From assembly GCF_028640845.1 (NCBI RefSeq), contig NC_080548.1, positions 11,397,314 to 11,461,313 on the forward strand: a stretch of 64,000 bases of DNA, written 5' to 3'. Positions 53,165 through 63,361 of this stretch are shown in pieces. The position numbers and the translations under genes were made by a program. Every line of letters starts with the position of its first letter. Within the stretch, counting starts at the first letter, position 1. Under the pieces are notes generated by a model that had not been told where the DNA came from, did no database searches, and worked only from the letters and a program-made list of their open reading frames with translations. The DNA comes from Ahaetulla prasina. Lineage: Eukaryota; Chordata; Lepidosauria; Squamata; Colubridae.

Positions 53165-53735
53165 TACTTCTCCATTTAGGACCAGAATTGAGCCCGAAAG
53201 CAAGAAGTTGTTAAAGGAGACTTTTACAAAATTTCATGTCACAGTTGTTAAGTGAATCATTGCAGTGGCTAAATTAGTAATACAATTGTTAAGCGAATCT
53301 GGCTTCCCTCATTGACTTTGCTTGTCAGAAGATCACAAAAAGGGATCACACGACCCCAGGACACTGCAACCATCATAAGTACAGGCCAGTTTCCAAGCAT
53401 CCGAACTTTGATCACGTAACCATGGGGATGCGGTCATAAGCATGAAAAATGGTCAAAAATCACTTTTTTCATTGCCGTTGTAACTTTGAACAGTCACTAA
53501 ACCAGTGGTTCCCAACCAGTGTGCCGCGGCACTAAGGGGTGCCGTGAGATCTTTTGAGGGTGCCGGGAACTTTTGAGCTACGGAGATTTTAAATATCTAT
53601 TTCCTTATAAGGGTGCCGGGAACTTTTGAAAGGCTTTCCAAGGGTGCCTCAAACAAGAAAAGGTTGTGCCTCAAACAAGAAAAGGTTGGGAACCACTGCA
53701 CTAAACAAATGATTGTAAGTCAATGGCTGCCTTTA
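53165..53735. repeat. pogo-like MITE interrupted by a hAT MITE
   Basis: GGACCAGAATTGAGCCCGAAA (about 53179) through GAACAGTCACTAAAC, then after the hAT AAATGATTGTAAGTCAATGG. The outer left end is decayed. Confidence 0.8.
53503..53698. repeat. hAT MITE nested in the pogo-like MITE
   Basis: CAGTGGTTCCCAACCAGTGTG to AAGGTTGGGAACCACTG, flanked by CACTAAAC (53495-53502, 53699-53706). It contains a small direct repeat (GTGCCTCAAACAAGAAAAGG) at 53644-53688. Confidence 0.93.
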
Positions 53736-53847
53736 TGTCATTGGTTCCCTTTCTTATTTGCGTTGGAGGCCTTGTCAGCACAACGCGTAGTATCAGTGAT
53801 ATCAATGGCCCATTTGTGATTCATTTCGACGCACAATTTCTGAAGGA

Positions 53848-53928
<81 letters not shown>

Positions 53929-54680
53929 TATTAAATTTTTATACCGCCCTTCTCCCGAAGGACTCAGGGCGGTGTACAGCCAAAAATAAAACACAAATAT
54001 ATACAATTAAAACAACATTTAAAACATAGCAGATTATAAAGGCTGATAATTTAAAAATTTAGATTTAAAATTTAAAATTTAAAATATTAACAGAACCCCA
54101 GATTTAAAATTCAACACTATTATGCCAGTCCCGCTTGAATAAATAAGTGTGTTTTAAGCTCACGACGGAAGGTCCGAAGATCAGGCACTTGACGTAGGCC
54201 GGGGGAAGTTCATTCCAGAGCGTCGCTGCCCCCACAGAGAAGGCCCTACTCCTGGGGGCCGCCAGCCGACACTGTTTGGCGGACGGCACCCTGAGGAGAC
54301 CCTCTCTGTGAGAGCGTACGGGTCGGTGGGAGGCAAAGGGTAACAGCAGGCGGTCTCGTAAGTACCCGGGTCCTAAGCCATGGAGCGCTTTAAAGGTGGT
54401 AACCAAATTAAACACATCTGCTGACCACCAAAAATACAATTCCGTTCCATTTGCACTGATCAGATAACACTTGGAGTACAGCCTCCAGCCTCCTTCAACC
54501 ACATTTTAAATGAACTGGAGCAAATAGCCCGAAGGACGTTATCAAGGGCATGGACTGGAAATTAATTTTTACAAGGAGCCGTTTAAGGAATTTGGATTTC
54601 TTACTCTGGAAAAGAATCAAGTGCCTAAAGAAGCATCATATGGAAGACCAGAACCTTTCTGCCTCATCTTAAGAGTACAA
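53735..54680 (+). repeat. unidentified dispersed repeat (copy B) split by a LINE
   Basis: Blocks homologous to 50640..51050 lie at 53735-53850 and 54410-54680, separated by a LINE 3' end. Copy A reads straight through the same point and acts as the empty site. FYKEPFKEFGFLTLEKNQVP is the counterpart of the copy A peptide. Confidence 0.75.
53851..54409 (-). mobile_element. CR1/L2-group LINE 3' end (family 1) inserted in copy B
   Basis: Minus-strand insertion with an (ATT)n tail (53851-53930), the hairpin CCGCCCTTCTCCCGAAGGAC, and the ORF2 C-terminal end (HREGLLRVPSAKQCRLAAPR). GGAATT and CAAATT at the ends leave AATT as a short duplication. Confidence 0.88.
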
Positions 54681-55069
54681 GTAGTCCTCGACTCTTATGA
54701 CCACAATAGAATTTATGTTACTAAGTGAAAATTTTGTTAAGTGAGTTTTGCCCCATTTTAGGACTTTTCTTGCCACAGTTGTTAAGTGAATTACTGCAGT
54801 TGTTAAATTAGTGACACAGTTGCTAAGTGAATCTGGCTTCCCTCATTGACTTTGCTTATAAGGAGGTCTCAAAAGTTGGTCACATGACCCTGGGACACTG
54901 CAACCGTCATAAATATGAACCAGTTGTCAAGCATCCATTAATGTAAATCACGTGACCATGGGGATGGTGCAATGGTCATAAGTGTGAAAAATGGTCATAC
55001 GTCACTTTTTTTCAGCGATGTAACTTTGAATGGTCACTAAATGAACTGTTGTAAGTCAAGGACTACCTG
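54678..55069. repeat. pogo-like MITE, complete
   Basis: CAAGTAGTCCTCGACTCTTA to GTAAGTCAAGGACTACCTG with TA at both outer flanks. Confidence 0.87.
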
Positions 55070-55273
55070 TACAGGAATTAAGTAATGGGAATGCACATTC
55101 CAGACAAGCTCTACAAAAATCTTCCAAATAAGAGTTGTTGGGTAGTTCAATCAATTGCGTTAGACATGGTGACTGCCATTCTGCTGGATGTGACAAAGCT
55201 ACATGGACCTTTGTTTGGGATCCTTTTGTCTGAATTCCTGCACTGAGCAGAATGTTGGATCTAGAACCTAGAG

Positions 55274-55797
55274 CCGTGATGGTGAACCTATGGCACAAGT
55301 GCCACAGGTTGTATGCGGAGCCATATTGGGCACGTGAGCTCAGCTCGGGCCTTTTGGGCCCACTGGAAGTCGGGAACACAGGCTGTTTCTGGCCTACAGA
55401 GGGCCTCCGGGACAGGTAGGGAAGGCCCGTTTTTTGCTCTTCCCAGGCTCTAGAGCCTTGCTAGGAGCCTGGGGAGGGCGAAAGTAGCCTTCCCCACCCC
55501 CCGGAGACCCTCCAGAGGCCAGAAATGGCCCGTTTGCCAACTTCTGATGGGACTGGAAGGCCCATTTTTTGCTCTCCCCAGGCTCCAAAGCCTTTCTGGG
55601 AGCCTGGGGAGGGCGAAAAACGGGCCTACTGGGCTGACTGTGCCATTGCCTGCCAAAAGCGTGGGGAGCATGGGAGTGTCACACACATGCACGAGGGGCC
55701 ACATAGAATTATGGGTGTGGCACGCATGTGTGCAACCCCCCCCCCCCCAACTCCCCACACTTTTGGCACGTGATGACAAAAAGATTAGCCGTCACTG
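55274..55797. repeat. hAT MITE, CAGYGATGGC family, with 8-bp duplication
   Basis: CCGTGATGGTGAACCTATGGC to GATTAGCCGTCACTG, flanked by ACCTAGAG (55266-55273, 55798-55805). A duplicated inner block (CCAGGCTCYARAGCCTT) spans about 55390-55620. Confidence 0.85.
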
Positions 55798-55812
55798 ACC
55801 TAGAGCCTAGAG

Positions 55813-56067
55813 CAGGAGTCTCCAACCTTGGCAATTTTAAGACTTGTGGACTTCAACTCCCAGAATTCCTCAGCCAGCAAAGCTTTTGAGATAAACCAGA
55901 CAGAAAAACAAAACCATGAGTACTAATGCCACTTTTATTGTAAGGCTGCAGTAACAAGATTTTATTTGTTTGTTTGTTTAATTATTTCATTACTGAGTTC
56001 ATTAAATTCTGCAACTCTGGAAGTTGAAGTCCACAAGTCTTAAAGTTGCCAAGATTGGAGATCCCTG
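55813..56067. repeat. hAT MITE, palindromic, with an inner insertion
   Basis: CAGGAGTCTCCAACCTTGGC to GATTGGAGATCCCTG, flanked by GCCTAGAG (55805-55812, 56068-56075). About 130 bp of unrelated sequence sits between its arms. Its left duplication starts at the last base of its neighbour's right duplication. Confidence 0.88.
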
Positions 56068-56084
56068 GCCTAGAGAAAGGTGGT

Positions 56085-56178
56085 TTCTCAACCATCGACA
56101 GCTTGAAGAAAGTCTGAATTCACCAGCCAGCAAGGGAATTAAAGACAATACGTCTTCAAGTTGCCAAGGTTGAGAAAC
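56085..56178. repeat. decayed hAT MITE, third in the cluster
   Basis: GGTTTCTCAACCATCGACAGC to CAAGGTTGAGAAACACTG, directly followed by ACCTAGAG. Confidence 0.7.
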
Positions 56179-56687
56179 ACTGACCTAGAGACTTCCTTTC
56201 CATGCTCTGCTTCTGAGATTCTATGATCGCTCAGCAATCAGACGCATCTTGGTTTTTTTGTTCACAAAAGTGTTTTTTAAAAGATTAATACGTTGTGTAA
56301 TATTTTTTTTAAAAATGGCTTCACTTCCTATGGCGAGCTGCCAGACATGCTGTTGCAAAACTGGAAAAGTACATCTCGCTTTGAACGTGTGGAAAATTGC
56401 ATTAGCTGAGAAATTGGACATAAGAGCAAAGAGCTTTGAAGACTCTTACAAATAAAAACAGTTTGTACTCATCAAGTCAGTTGACAATATGATTTTTTTT
56501 TCCCCCTGCAACAAATGTCTTTCGTCTGTACAAATATATTTGTGGATAGAAATCTCAAATATGGATAAATTTCTCCTTATAATTAAAATCTCCATCCAAT
56601 CTGGAGCTATTTCCCTCCTTTCTAAGGAATATTAAGAGGCAAAATGGCTGCTGAGATTGTAAATCTTAAGAAATCAATATTGGAATA
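56179..56687. other. no recognised gene
   Basis: No feature seen. Confidence 0.45.
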
Positions 56688-57237
56688 CAGGTAGTCCTCA
56701 ACTTACAACCATCCATTTAGCAATTGTTTGAAGTTACAATCACCATCTTCTTTTAACAACCCCATAATCCCTTGTGGGGGTGGAGTCTAGGCAACTGAAT
56801 GGAGCTGAGTGTTTACTGGCCGGATGCCCTTCCTGTCACCAATGCAGAGTTTTATTCAGCAGATATATTCTCATTGTGCCCAGAGAGAGAAATATCTGCC
56901 TCTACTTAGGATCGAACCCACAGCCTCCTGACTGTGATGCAGGAGCTCCACCTCTAGGCCACCGTACCACTCCAATTGTTTGAAGTTACAATGGCATCAT
57001 AAAAGTGACTTACGGTCGTATTTACGATTGTTGAGCTCAGTAATCGGCATATATTTATGATGACTGCAGGATCCCAGCGTCATGTGATTGCCATTTGTAA
57101 CCTTCCCAGTAGCTTCCAACAAGCAAAATCAATGGGAAAAGCAGGTTTCCCTGAATAATTGCATGAGTCGCTTAACAACCATAGCAAAGATTGGGCAACA
57201 GAAAATCTGCTATGGCCATAAGTCGGGGACAACTCAT
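56688..57237. repeat. pogo-like MITE split by a SINE
   Basis: CAGGTAGTCCTCAACTTAC at 56688; the far end near 57230 reads GCCATAAGTCGGGGACAAC. The SINE at 56741..56972 lies inside. Confidence 0.85.
56741..56972 (-). repeat. tRNA-derived SINE, third family, with 20-bp target duplication
   Basis: On the minus strand the head has GGTGGAGCTCCTGCATCACA and GTGGGTTCGATCCTAAG (exact B box). The tail includes AGGAAGGGCATCCGGCCAGT. CAATTGTTTGAAGTTACAAT is duplicated perfectly on both sides (56721-56740, 56973-56992), so the copy is complete. Confidence 0.93.
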
Positions 57238-57309
57238 ATCCTAAAAAAAAACACTTGAACAGTTAGTAGTTAAACGTGTTGAGGGAGTATAAGAATATGA
57301 GATTATAGT

Positions 57310-57403
<94 letters not shown>

Positions 57404-58259
57404 GTTAAGAGTGACTGGTTGCATTTTCCTTTTCTCATAATTTTAGAATATAGGATTATCCCACACCTGATTAGATGTAGATGCAAGACTGATCCTTACA
57501 CAATTTCTTCATGGAATTTGCTGATTCAAGATATGGCATTGGGCTAACAGCTTAGATGCATTCAAAGGAGGGAGAGACAATATCTATTTATTTATATTCC
57601 GAATGCTTGAATACTTCTTGCAAAATACAATGTAAGATTATGAAATGAATACAAGATTAAGAGCAAGGCAAAGCAGCCTCACAACAAAGCCACAAGCGAC
57701 CGTGTGAAAAATTCAATCCTGAGGCACTATTAATAAGGAGACTCTCCCACCATCATCTTGCCTGCCTGTCTCACCTGATGGTATACTTTGAAAGTCTTTA
57801 AAGTAGGCCTAGCCAGGTACACCTGAAAAAAGGTATCTCAGAACACTTAATAAGAACAGGTGTATCTACAGTGAAAAAAAATGACGATGGAGGCCACATG
57901 TTTGTCTATGTAGACAGGATCTTTGGTATTGGCCACCACTTTGATTCTCTTTCTTTCTTGGTTGAGTGACCATCACTGGCACTTTCTTCCCTTTTCGGGT
58001 CCCTTAAAATTTTCTTCTTGAGCTGGAAGACTCTTCACATTTTCATCTTCAGCACAGAAGGCTGGAAATGACATGGGAGACTTCATCAATTGAAAGTCCA
58101 CAAAGCATGCATCCCCTGGCTAGCTACAAACATAGCAGCTTCATGGTTCTTATTAATCTTGTGGAAGAAGGATGGGTTAACATGTTAGTGTAAATCCAGT
58201 GTCTAGAGTTCAATGCAGCATGCAAAACCAAAAATATAAGCTAATTCAGTAACCAGGCG
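57238..58259. other. no recognised gene; (GAAA)n at 57311-57402
   Basis: A pure GAAA array of about 23 units, then unannotated sequence with short frames only. Confidence 0.6.
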
Positions 58260-58354
58260 AGATACGACAGACGGGCAGACAGACAGACAGACACAGTAGA
58301 CAGATAGGCAGGCAGGGTAGGGCAGGGCGATAGATAGATAGATGATAGATAGAT

Positions 58355-58423
<69 letters not shown>

Positions 58424-58572
58424 CAAGAGAGAGGTGATAGACTGTGAGTGGACAGGTGGATGTATATAAATATGTACACACACACACACACACATATACA
58501 GAGGGAGAGAGGGAGGGAGGGAAGGAAGGAAGGAGAGACATGGGTTGATAAATGGATGGTTGGAGATAGATG

Positions 58573-58650
<78 letters not shown>

Positions 58651-58780
58651 AGAGAGATGACTGTGGGTGGATAGATGGATGGATAGATGAATATTAGTTG
58701 TAAAATTTATTGGCAGTCCATCTTATCACAGGGTAAGATAGATGATAAATGAGAGAGAGAGACAGACGGACAGACAGATG
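58260..58780. repeat. GATA/GACA (Bkm-like) microsatellite cluster
   Basis: GACA-type units (58262-58300), (GATA)n at 58330-58422, (AC)n at 58478-58493, GGGA/GGAA units, (GATA)n at 58570-58650 and GACAGACG units near 58763. Minus-strand isoleucine/tyrosine/leucine/serine frames are spurious. Confidence 0.95.
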
Positions 58781-59011
58781 GAATCTCTGCTGTCAATATC
58801 TAGTTTGATGTGACTCTATCCCAAGCACACACTGGACTTTCATTGTATCACTGCTTCCTTCCTGGGTCCTCATCAGCTCTCCTATCCTCCAGCAGAATTA
58901 GCTGGCTAGGTAGACTCTGGGAAGGCAGAGTCCCCTTGGGCTATTGGATTCCAGTCATCAAACTGGTTTCTGCTTGCTTCCTCTTCCAGAATGTCTTCCA
59001 TTCCCCTAGGC

Positions 59012-59118
59012 CAGAGGTCTTCAAACTTGGCAGCTTTAAGACTTGTGGACTTCAACTCCCAGAATTCTGGGAATTGAAGTCCACAAGTCTTAAAGCAGCC
59101 AAGTTTGGGGGGGCCCTG
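59012..59118. repeat. hAT MITE, palindromic family
   Basis: CAGAGGTCTTCAAACTTGGC to CCAAGTTTGGGGGGGCCCTG; flanks CCCTAGGC/CCCTAGGG (7 of 8). Confidence 0.88.
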
Positions 59119-59472
59119 CCCTAGGGAAACTCACAGCTTCTTCAAAGGTGGAGGTGAGATGAGCAGAGACAAATGTTGCAATAACACCCTGAAATAAATG
59201 CCATTGCAATGGAATTCATTGTGTTTGATGCTGATGGTGATTTGGGGTGGCCTCTTTCATTCCCTTTGTGGGGGTGGGGCCTTCAAGTCAGAATTGACTT
59301 CTGGCAACCATATGAACAAATCCACGCCTAAAGTGGCATTTTCAAAGGGGTTTCTCCCTAGGGCTGGTTAGGGCTACCAATCTGGGGCTGGAAAAAACGT
59401 GGGTTTTTCTACTAGATGGTAGAAAAGAAGGTGGGTTTTTCTGTACAATCTCTCTCCGCTGATCATCTAGAG
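59119..59472. other. no recognised gene
   Basis: No feature seen. Confidence 0.45.
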
Positions 59473-59608
59473 CAGGGGTCCCCAAACTTGGCAGCCGTAA
59501 GACTTGTGGACTTCAACTCCCAAAATTCTCCAGCCAGCTATTCTGGCTCTCAGAATTCTGGGAGTTGAAGTCCACAAGTCTTAAAGCTGCCAAATTTGAA
59601 GACCTCTG
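59473..59608. repeat. hAT MITE, palindromic, perfect 8-bp duplication
   Basis: CAGGGGTCCCCAAACTTGGC to AATTTGAAGACCTCTG, flanked by ATCTAGAG (59465-59472, 59609-59616). Confidence 0.93.
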
Positions 59609-59616
59609 ATCTAGAG

Positions 59617-59981
59617 TTTTGCAGTACAGATTTGATAATATTGATAGAAGAGAATATGTGTAATTCAAGGTTGAACTGTGAGTTCCTTGGTGCTCTCTGA
59701 GCTTGGTTGTTTTCTTGCAGAAATGTCAGGACCCAACTAGGTAACAACTTCAGTACCGTACTAGAAGGGAGTGGCATTTGCACTCTATTTATTTATATAC
59801 AAGTGTACTGATGATATTACCTAGCTCGGTCATGAAACGTCTGCAAGCAAACAACCAAAGTCAAAGAGCTCCAAGGATCCCACCCATTTGATACTCCTAA
59901 ATGTCCCTATTTTTCTATCTCCTAATTGAAACCACCTTTGATTTAAAACACTGTTCACTCCAAATCCAGTTTAAGACTGAA

Positions 59982-59983
<2 letters not shown>
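59617..59983. other. no recognised gene
   Basis: No feature seen. Confidence 0.45.

Positions 59984-60021
<38 letters not shown>
59984..60021. repeat. (GT)n microsatellite
   Basis: About 19 GT units. Confidence 0.97.
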
Positions 60022-60024
<3 letters not shown>

Positions 60025-60186
60025 CACTACATTGTATACCTCTATATCAGAAGGAAGAATAACCCAGCTGCTCAGCCTTTTGTCTGTGTTTGTAAGCAAA
60101 AAATGGACTTGTCCATATATTCCAATTTCTACCTATTTCATTTGCTGTTCCACTCCTGCCAGTTTCCAAAATGCTTTCATGACACC

Positions 60187-60258
60187 ATCATTATTATTAT
60201 TATTATTATTATTATCATCATCATCATCATCATCATCATCATCTTCATCATCATCTTT
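60187..60258. repeat. (ATT)n(ATC)n microsatellite at a LINE 3' end
   Basis: ATT units change to ATC units. They sit next to the 3' end of the minus-strand LINE. Confidence 0.93.
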
Positions 60259-60949
60259 ATTCATTAAACATAAAACTTGGTCAACTGAAAATTCAAAAAG
60301 GCATCACAAATACCATTGACTGGTGCTGATGGTTGATACGGGTTACTGCCAGCGTCCTAGGTATCAACCAAGTACCTTAAGATGTACGGTGTTCCAAGTA
60401 GCACAGTTTTTTGCAGTTCTGCTGGTGTTATTGCAGGAAGCTACAATTTGTCGATGTACCTTATAAAATTCTTGGACATGGTACCAAATTACCCGAGGAC
60501 AATGGATATCACTGTTAGATGGTTCATTCGTAGCCGTGTAGTTTCGATGGCCAGGTCGCAATATTTCATGATTTTTTCTAGTTCTTTTTCTTCGACTCTG
60601 GCATCTCCTGGTACCGCAATGTCAATAAATTGTACGTTTTGGTTTTCTACAACTGTGATAGCTGGCATGTTGTGTTCTAAGTGACGATCCGTTCTGTATT
60701 CTAAAGTCCCACAAGATCTTCACCTTCTCATTTTCTATAACTTTTTCCACTTTATGTTCCCATGACTTTTTGGATACAGGCAAGTCGTATTTTTTATATA
60801 ATGACCAGTGGATTAATTTAGCAACTCGGCCGTGTCTAGCTTTGTAATCAGTTTGTGCAATTTTGCTGCATTCACATATTAAATGTGAAAAAGTTTCGAT
60901 TTTGTTGTTGCAAAGTCAGCAGTTTGGATTGTGGGTGGATTTTTGTATC

Positions 60950-60950
<1 letters not shown>
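60259..60950 (-). pseudogene. R4/Dong-like LINE, decayed C-terminal endonuclease region
   Basis: Minus-strand reading, in shifting frames, gives the order found at the end of restriction-endonuclease-type LINEs: SHLICECSKIAQTDYKARHG (Cys-His motif), a WSLYKKY segment, KVKILWDFRIQ, and a distal KYQ-like region. Stops and shifts are frequent. The clade is inferred from memory of R4/NeSL-type proteins. Confidence 0.68.
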
Positions 60951-60987
<37 letters not shown>

Positions 60988-61036
60988 CAACAACAACAAC
61001 AACAACAACACAACAACAACAACAACAACAACAACA
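60951..61036. repeat. (AAT)n(AAC)n microsatellite
   Basis: AAT units then AAC units, between a LINE and a CR1 fragment. Confidence 0.96.
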
Positions 61037-61199
61037 AGTTGGAAGGGACCTTGGAGGTCTTCTAGTCCAACCCCCTGCCCAGGCAGGAAACCCTACACTA
61101 TTTCAGACAAATGACTATCCAACATTTTCTTAAAAATTTCCAGTGTTGGAGCATTCACAACTTCTGCAGGCAAGTTGTTCCACTGATTAATTGTTCTAA
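61037..61199 (-). repeat. CR1 LINE 3' fragment
   Basis: GTTGGAAGGGACCTTGGAGG, TCTAGTCCAACCCCCTGCCC and GCAGGCAAGTTGTTCCACTG in plus order. Confidence 0.88.
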
Positions 61200-61640
61200 C
61201 TTATTATTATTATTATTATTTTATTTACACAAAATGACAGTATACACAGCAAACGAGATAACTATGCTGGATTTCGTATCACAGATCACTAGTCGAACTC
61301 TTCCCAAGCGTTTAGGACTGTGTGATGTATCGGCGAATTATGCGAGCAGATCCCAGTAAGGTGGCCTTCTGCAGCTGACCAATGGTGATCTTGTCAGCGC
61401 CAATTGCTTTTAAGTGCTTGCCTAGGTCTTTAGGCACAGCTCCCAGTGTGCTGAGTACCACTGGAACCACCTGCACTGGTTTATGCCAGAGTCCCTGCAT
61501 CGATTCTCAAATCTTGATATCTGGTGACTTTTTCAAGTTGTTTCTCATCAATTCTGCTGTCACCAGGTATAGCAATGTTGACTATCCACACTTCTTTCTT
61601 TTCCACGATCATGATATCCAGGGTATTGTGTTCCAAAACT
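61200..61640 (-). pseudogene. R4/Dong-like LINE, C-terminal end and 3' UTR
   Basis: On the minus strand, frames 61861..61481 and 61500..61312 (one shift apart) carry IMIVEKKEVWIVNIAIPGDS, KVTRYQDLRI, then VQVVPVVLSTLGAVPKDLGK and ITIGQLQKATLLGSARIIRR, ending in a stop. The PGDS...KYQDL...VPVVIGALG...LLGSARI order is that of R4-type restriction-like-endonuclease LINEs. ATT arrays stand at both ends. Confidence 0.8.
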
Positions 61641-61678
61641 TTATCAGTATTATGATTATGATTATGATTATGATTATG

Positions 61679-61761
<83 letters not shown>
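61641..61761. repeat. (GATTAT)n(ATT)n microsatellite
   Basis: GATTAT hexamers, then about 27 ATT units. Confidence 0.97.
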
Positions 61762-63205
61762 GTAGGCAAATTTGACCTGACATTCTGTAACAAGCAATTT
61801 TTCTCCATGATATAAAGGGTTTTTTTCCTCTCGCATACTTTACTGTGCATATTCTGTGCACATTATTGTCCCTTTTTCAAGAAAAGGCACCACAAAATTC
61901 AGAGAATCATGGGAATTAAAAGCGTTTGGTTTGTATATTGATTCAAGAAGTGTGAGTGTAAATTTGCACTGGAATTGGCAAAAAAAAAAAAGTCTTCCCT
62001 CATTTCTGATGCTAAAAAATTTAGCCTAAATTCTTTAGGCTAAGAAGAGCAAGCAAAACTACAGACACGTCCAATTGGCAAACATGCTTAGCTTTTAAAA
62101 ATTATGTTCCTTTAAACAAACACTCTTCAGATCTTGGATACAGTTCTTTACTCTAGCCAAAGAGCAAAATGAATTTGTTTTCTACATAATCATGACTTTT
62201 GACAAGAAATTGGACCGCACTGTGATTACAACTAAATGTTCCGGTCTTGTAAAAAAGAATAATAATAAGTCAATAATGGCTGAAATGTATTTTCTCTGTG
62301 TTATCTTGGCATATGAATACAAAAAAAAAAGGAGAAAAAAAAAGACAAATAGTTGCATGAAATGAATGAGTAAAACCCACACTGTGTACCAAGCTGGTAT
62401 TTCTTATTCAGCAGTATTTAATGAAAAGCCTGTTATGTTCTAATTAAAGCAAAACCAAAAACCAGAAACCAAATAACCAATCGTTACGGTTTTTACTGTT
62501 CGTCTTGCTTTTTTCCCCTTCTGCATCTTTTTTTCTAAAAGAACAATTTTAATCTAAAATTTTTGTTTTAATCTAAAAGAACAATTTTTCTTGGAAAATA
62601 TAATGTAGTCTGCTGGCAGCTCACTAACTACGGCTGCATTTTATTTATCTCTCCTTTCAACCTCCATCATGTAAGGATGCATTTAAAAAAATAAGGATCA
62701 CTGTTATGCTTACGATGTGACATATTGACTTTGGCAACTCTCTGGAATGGAAAACGGGAGTTGAGTTCACACAACGCATTTAGCCAGATGAGTCCTACAC
62801 CTAAGCAGCTGCCTTTATGTAACGGGTGAAAAATATCCCATTAATTTCAACCTTTTACATTTATTTCTGAATTTCTCTTATCCTTTACCAAGTATACAAC
62901 TTTGGATGGTGCACAGCAGGAAAAAATAAACAGTTCACCAATACAATAGTCAACTAATTAAAAAGCCAAATGAAACAGATAGTTACTAGTTTTCCCAGAT
63001 TGTCTAAATCCAATTAAAAATAAACCAGCCAATGGATGAATGCAGAGTTCATAGGATTGCATAGAGCCAGAAAATTGGTCAGTTCCTTCACCTTCTCTAA
63101 TTCCAATATGGGGGAACCATGGAGTTCCCAGTTGCTACTGGACTACAGCTTTCATCATCTCAACCTAGCTAGACTGAATGGAGATGATAGGAGAATTGTT
63201 GTCCA
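61762..63205. other. no recognised gene; AT-rich, apparently low-repeat
   Basis: About 1.4 kb with no repeat family recognised and no convincing frame. Possible unique intergenic or intronic DNA. Confidence 0.4.
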
Positions 63206-63300
63206 ATTGGCAACTTGAGGAGGTGTGGACTTCAATTCCCAGAATCCCCCTCCCCACTAGCCATGTCATCCTCAAGTTGCCATGGTTGACAGACACTGGC
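63206..63300. repeat. decayed palindromic hAT MITE
   Basis: TTGGCAACTTGAGGAGGTGTG, GACTTCAATTCCCAGAATCC, then CAAGTTGCCATGGTTGACAGA. Confidence 0.65.
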
Positions 63301-63361
63301 TTAAAGGGATGGCCTGTTTCACCAAAGAAGACAATAAAAGTCTGATCCACAACTACTAAGC

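Noticed and set aside
58203..58541. Ile/Tyr/Leu-rich frames resembling membrane proteins
   Set aside because: Translations of GATA/AC microsatellites.
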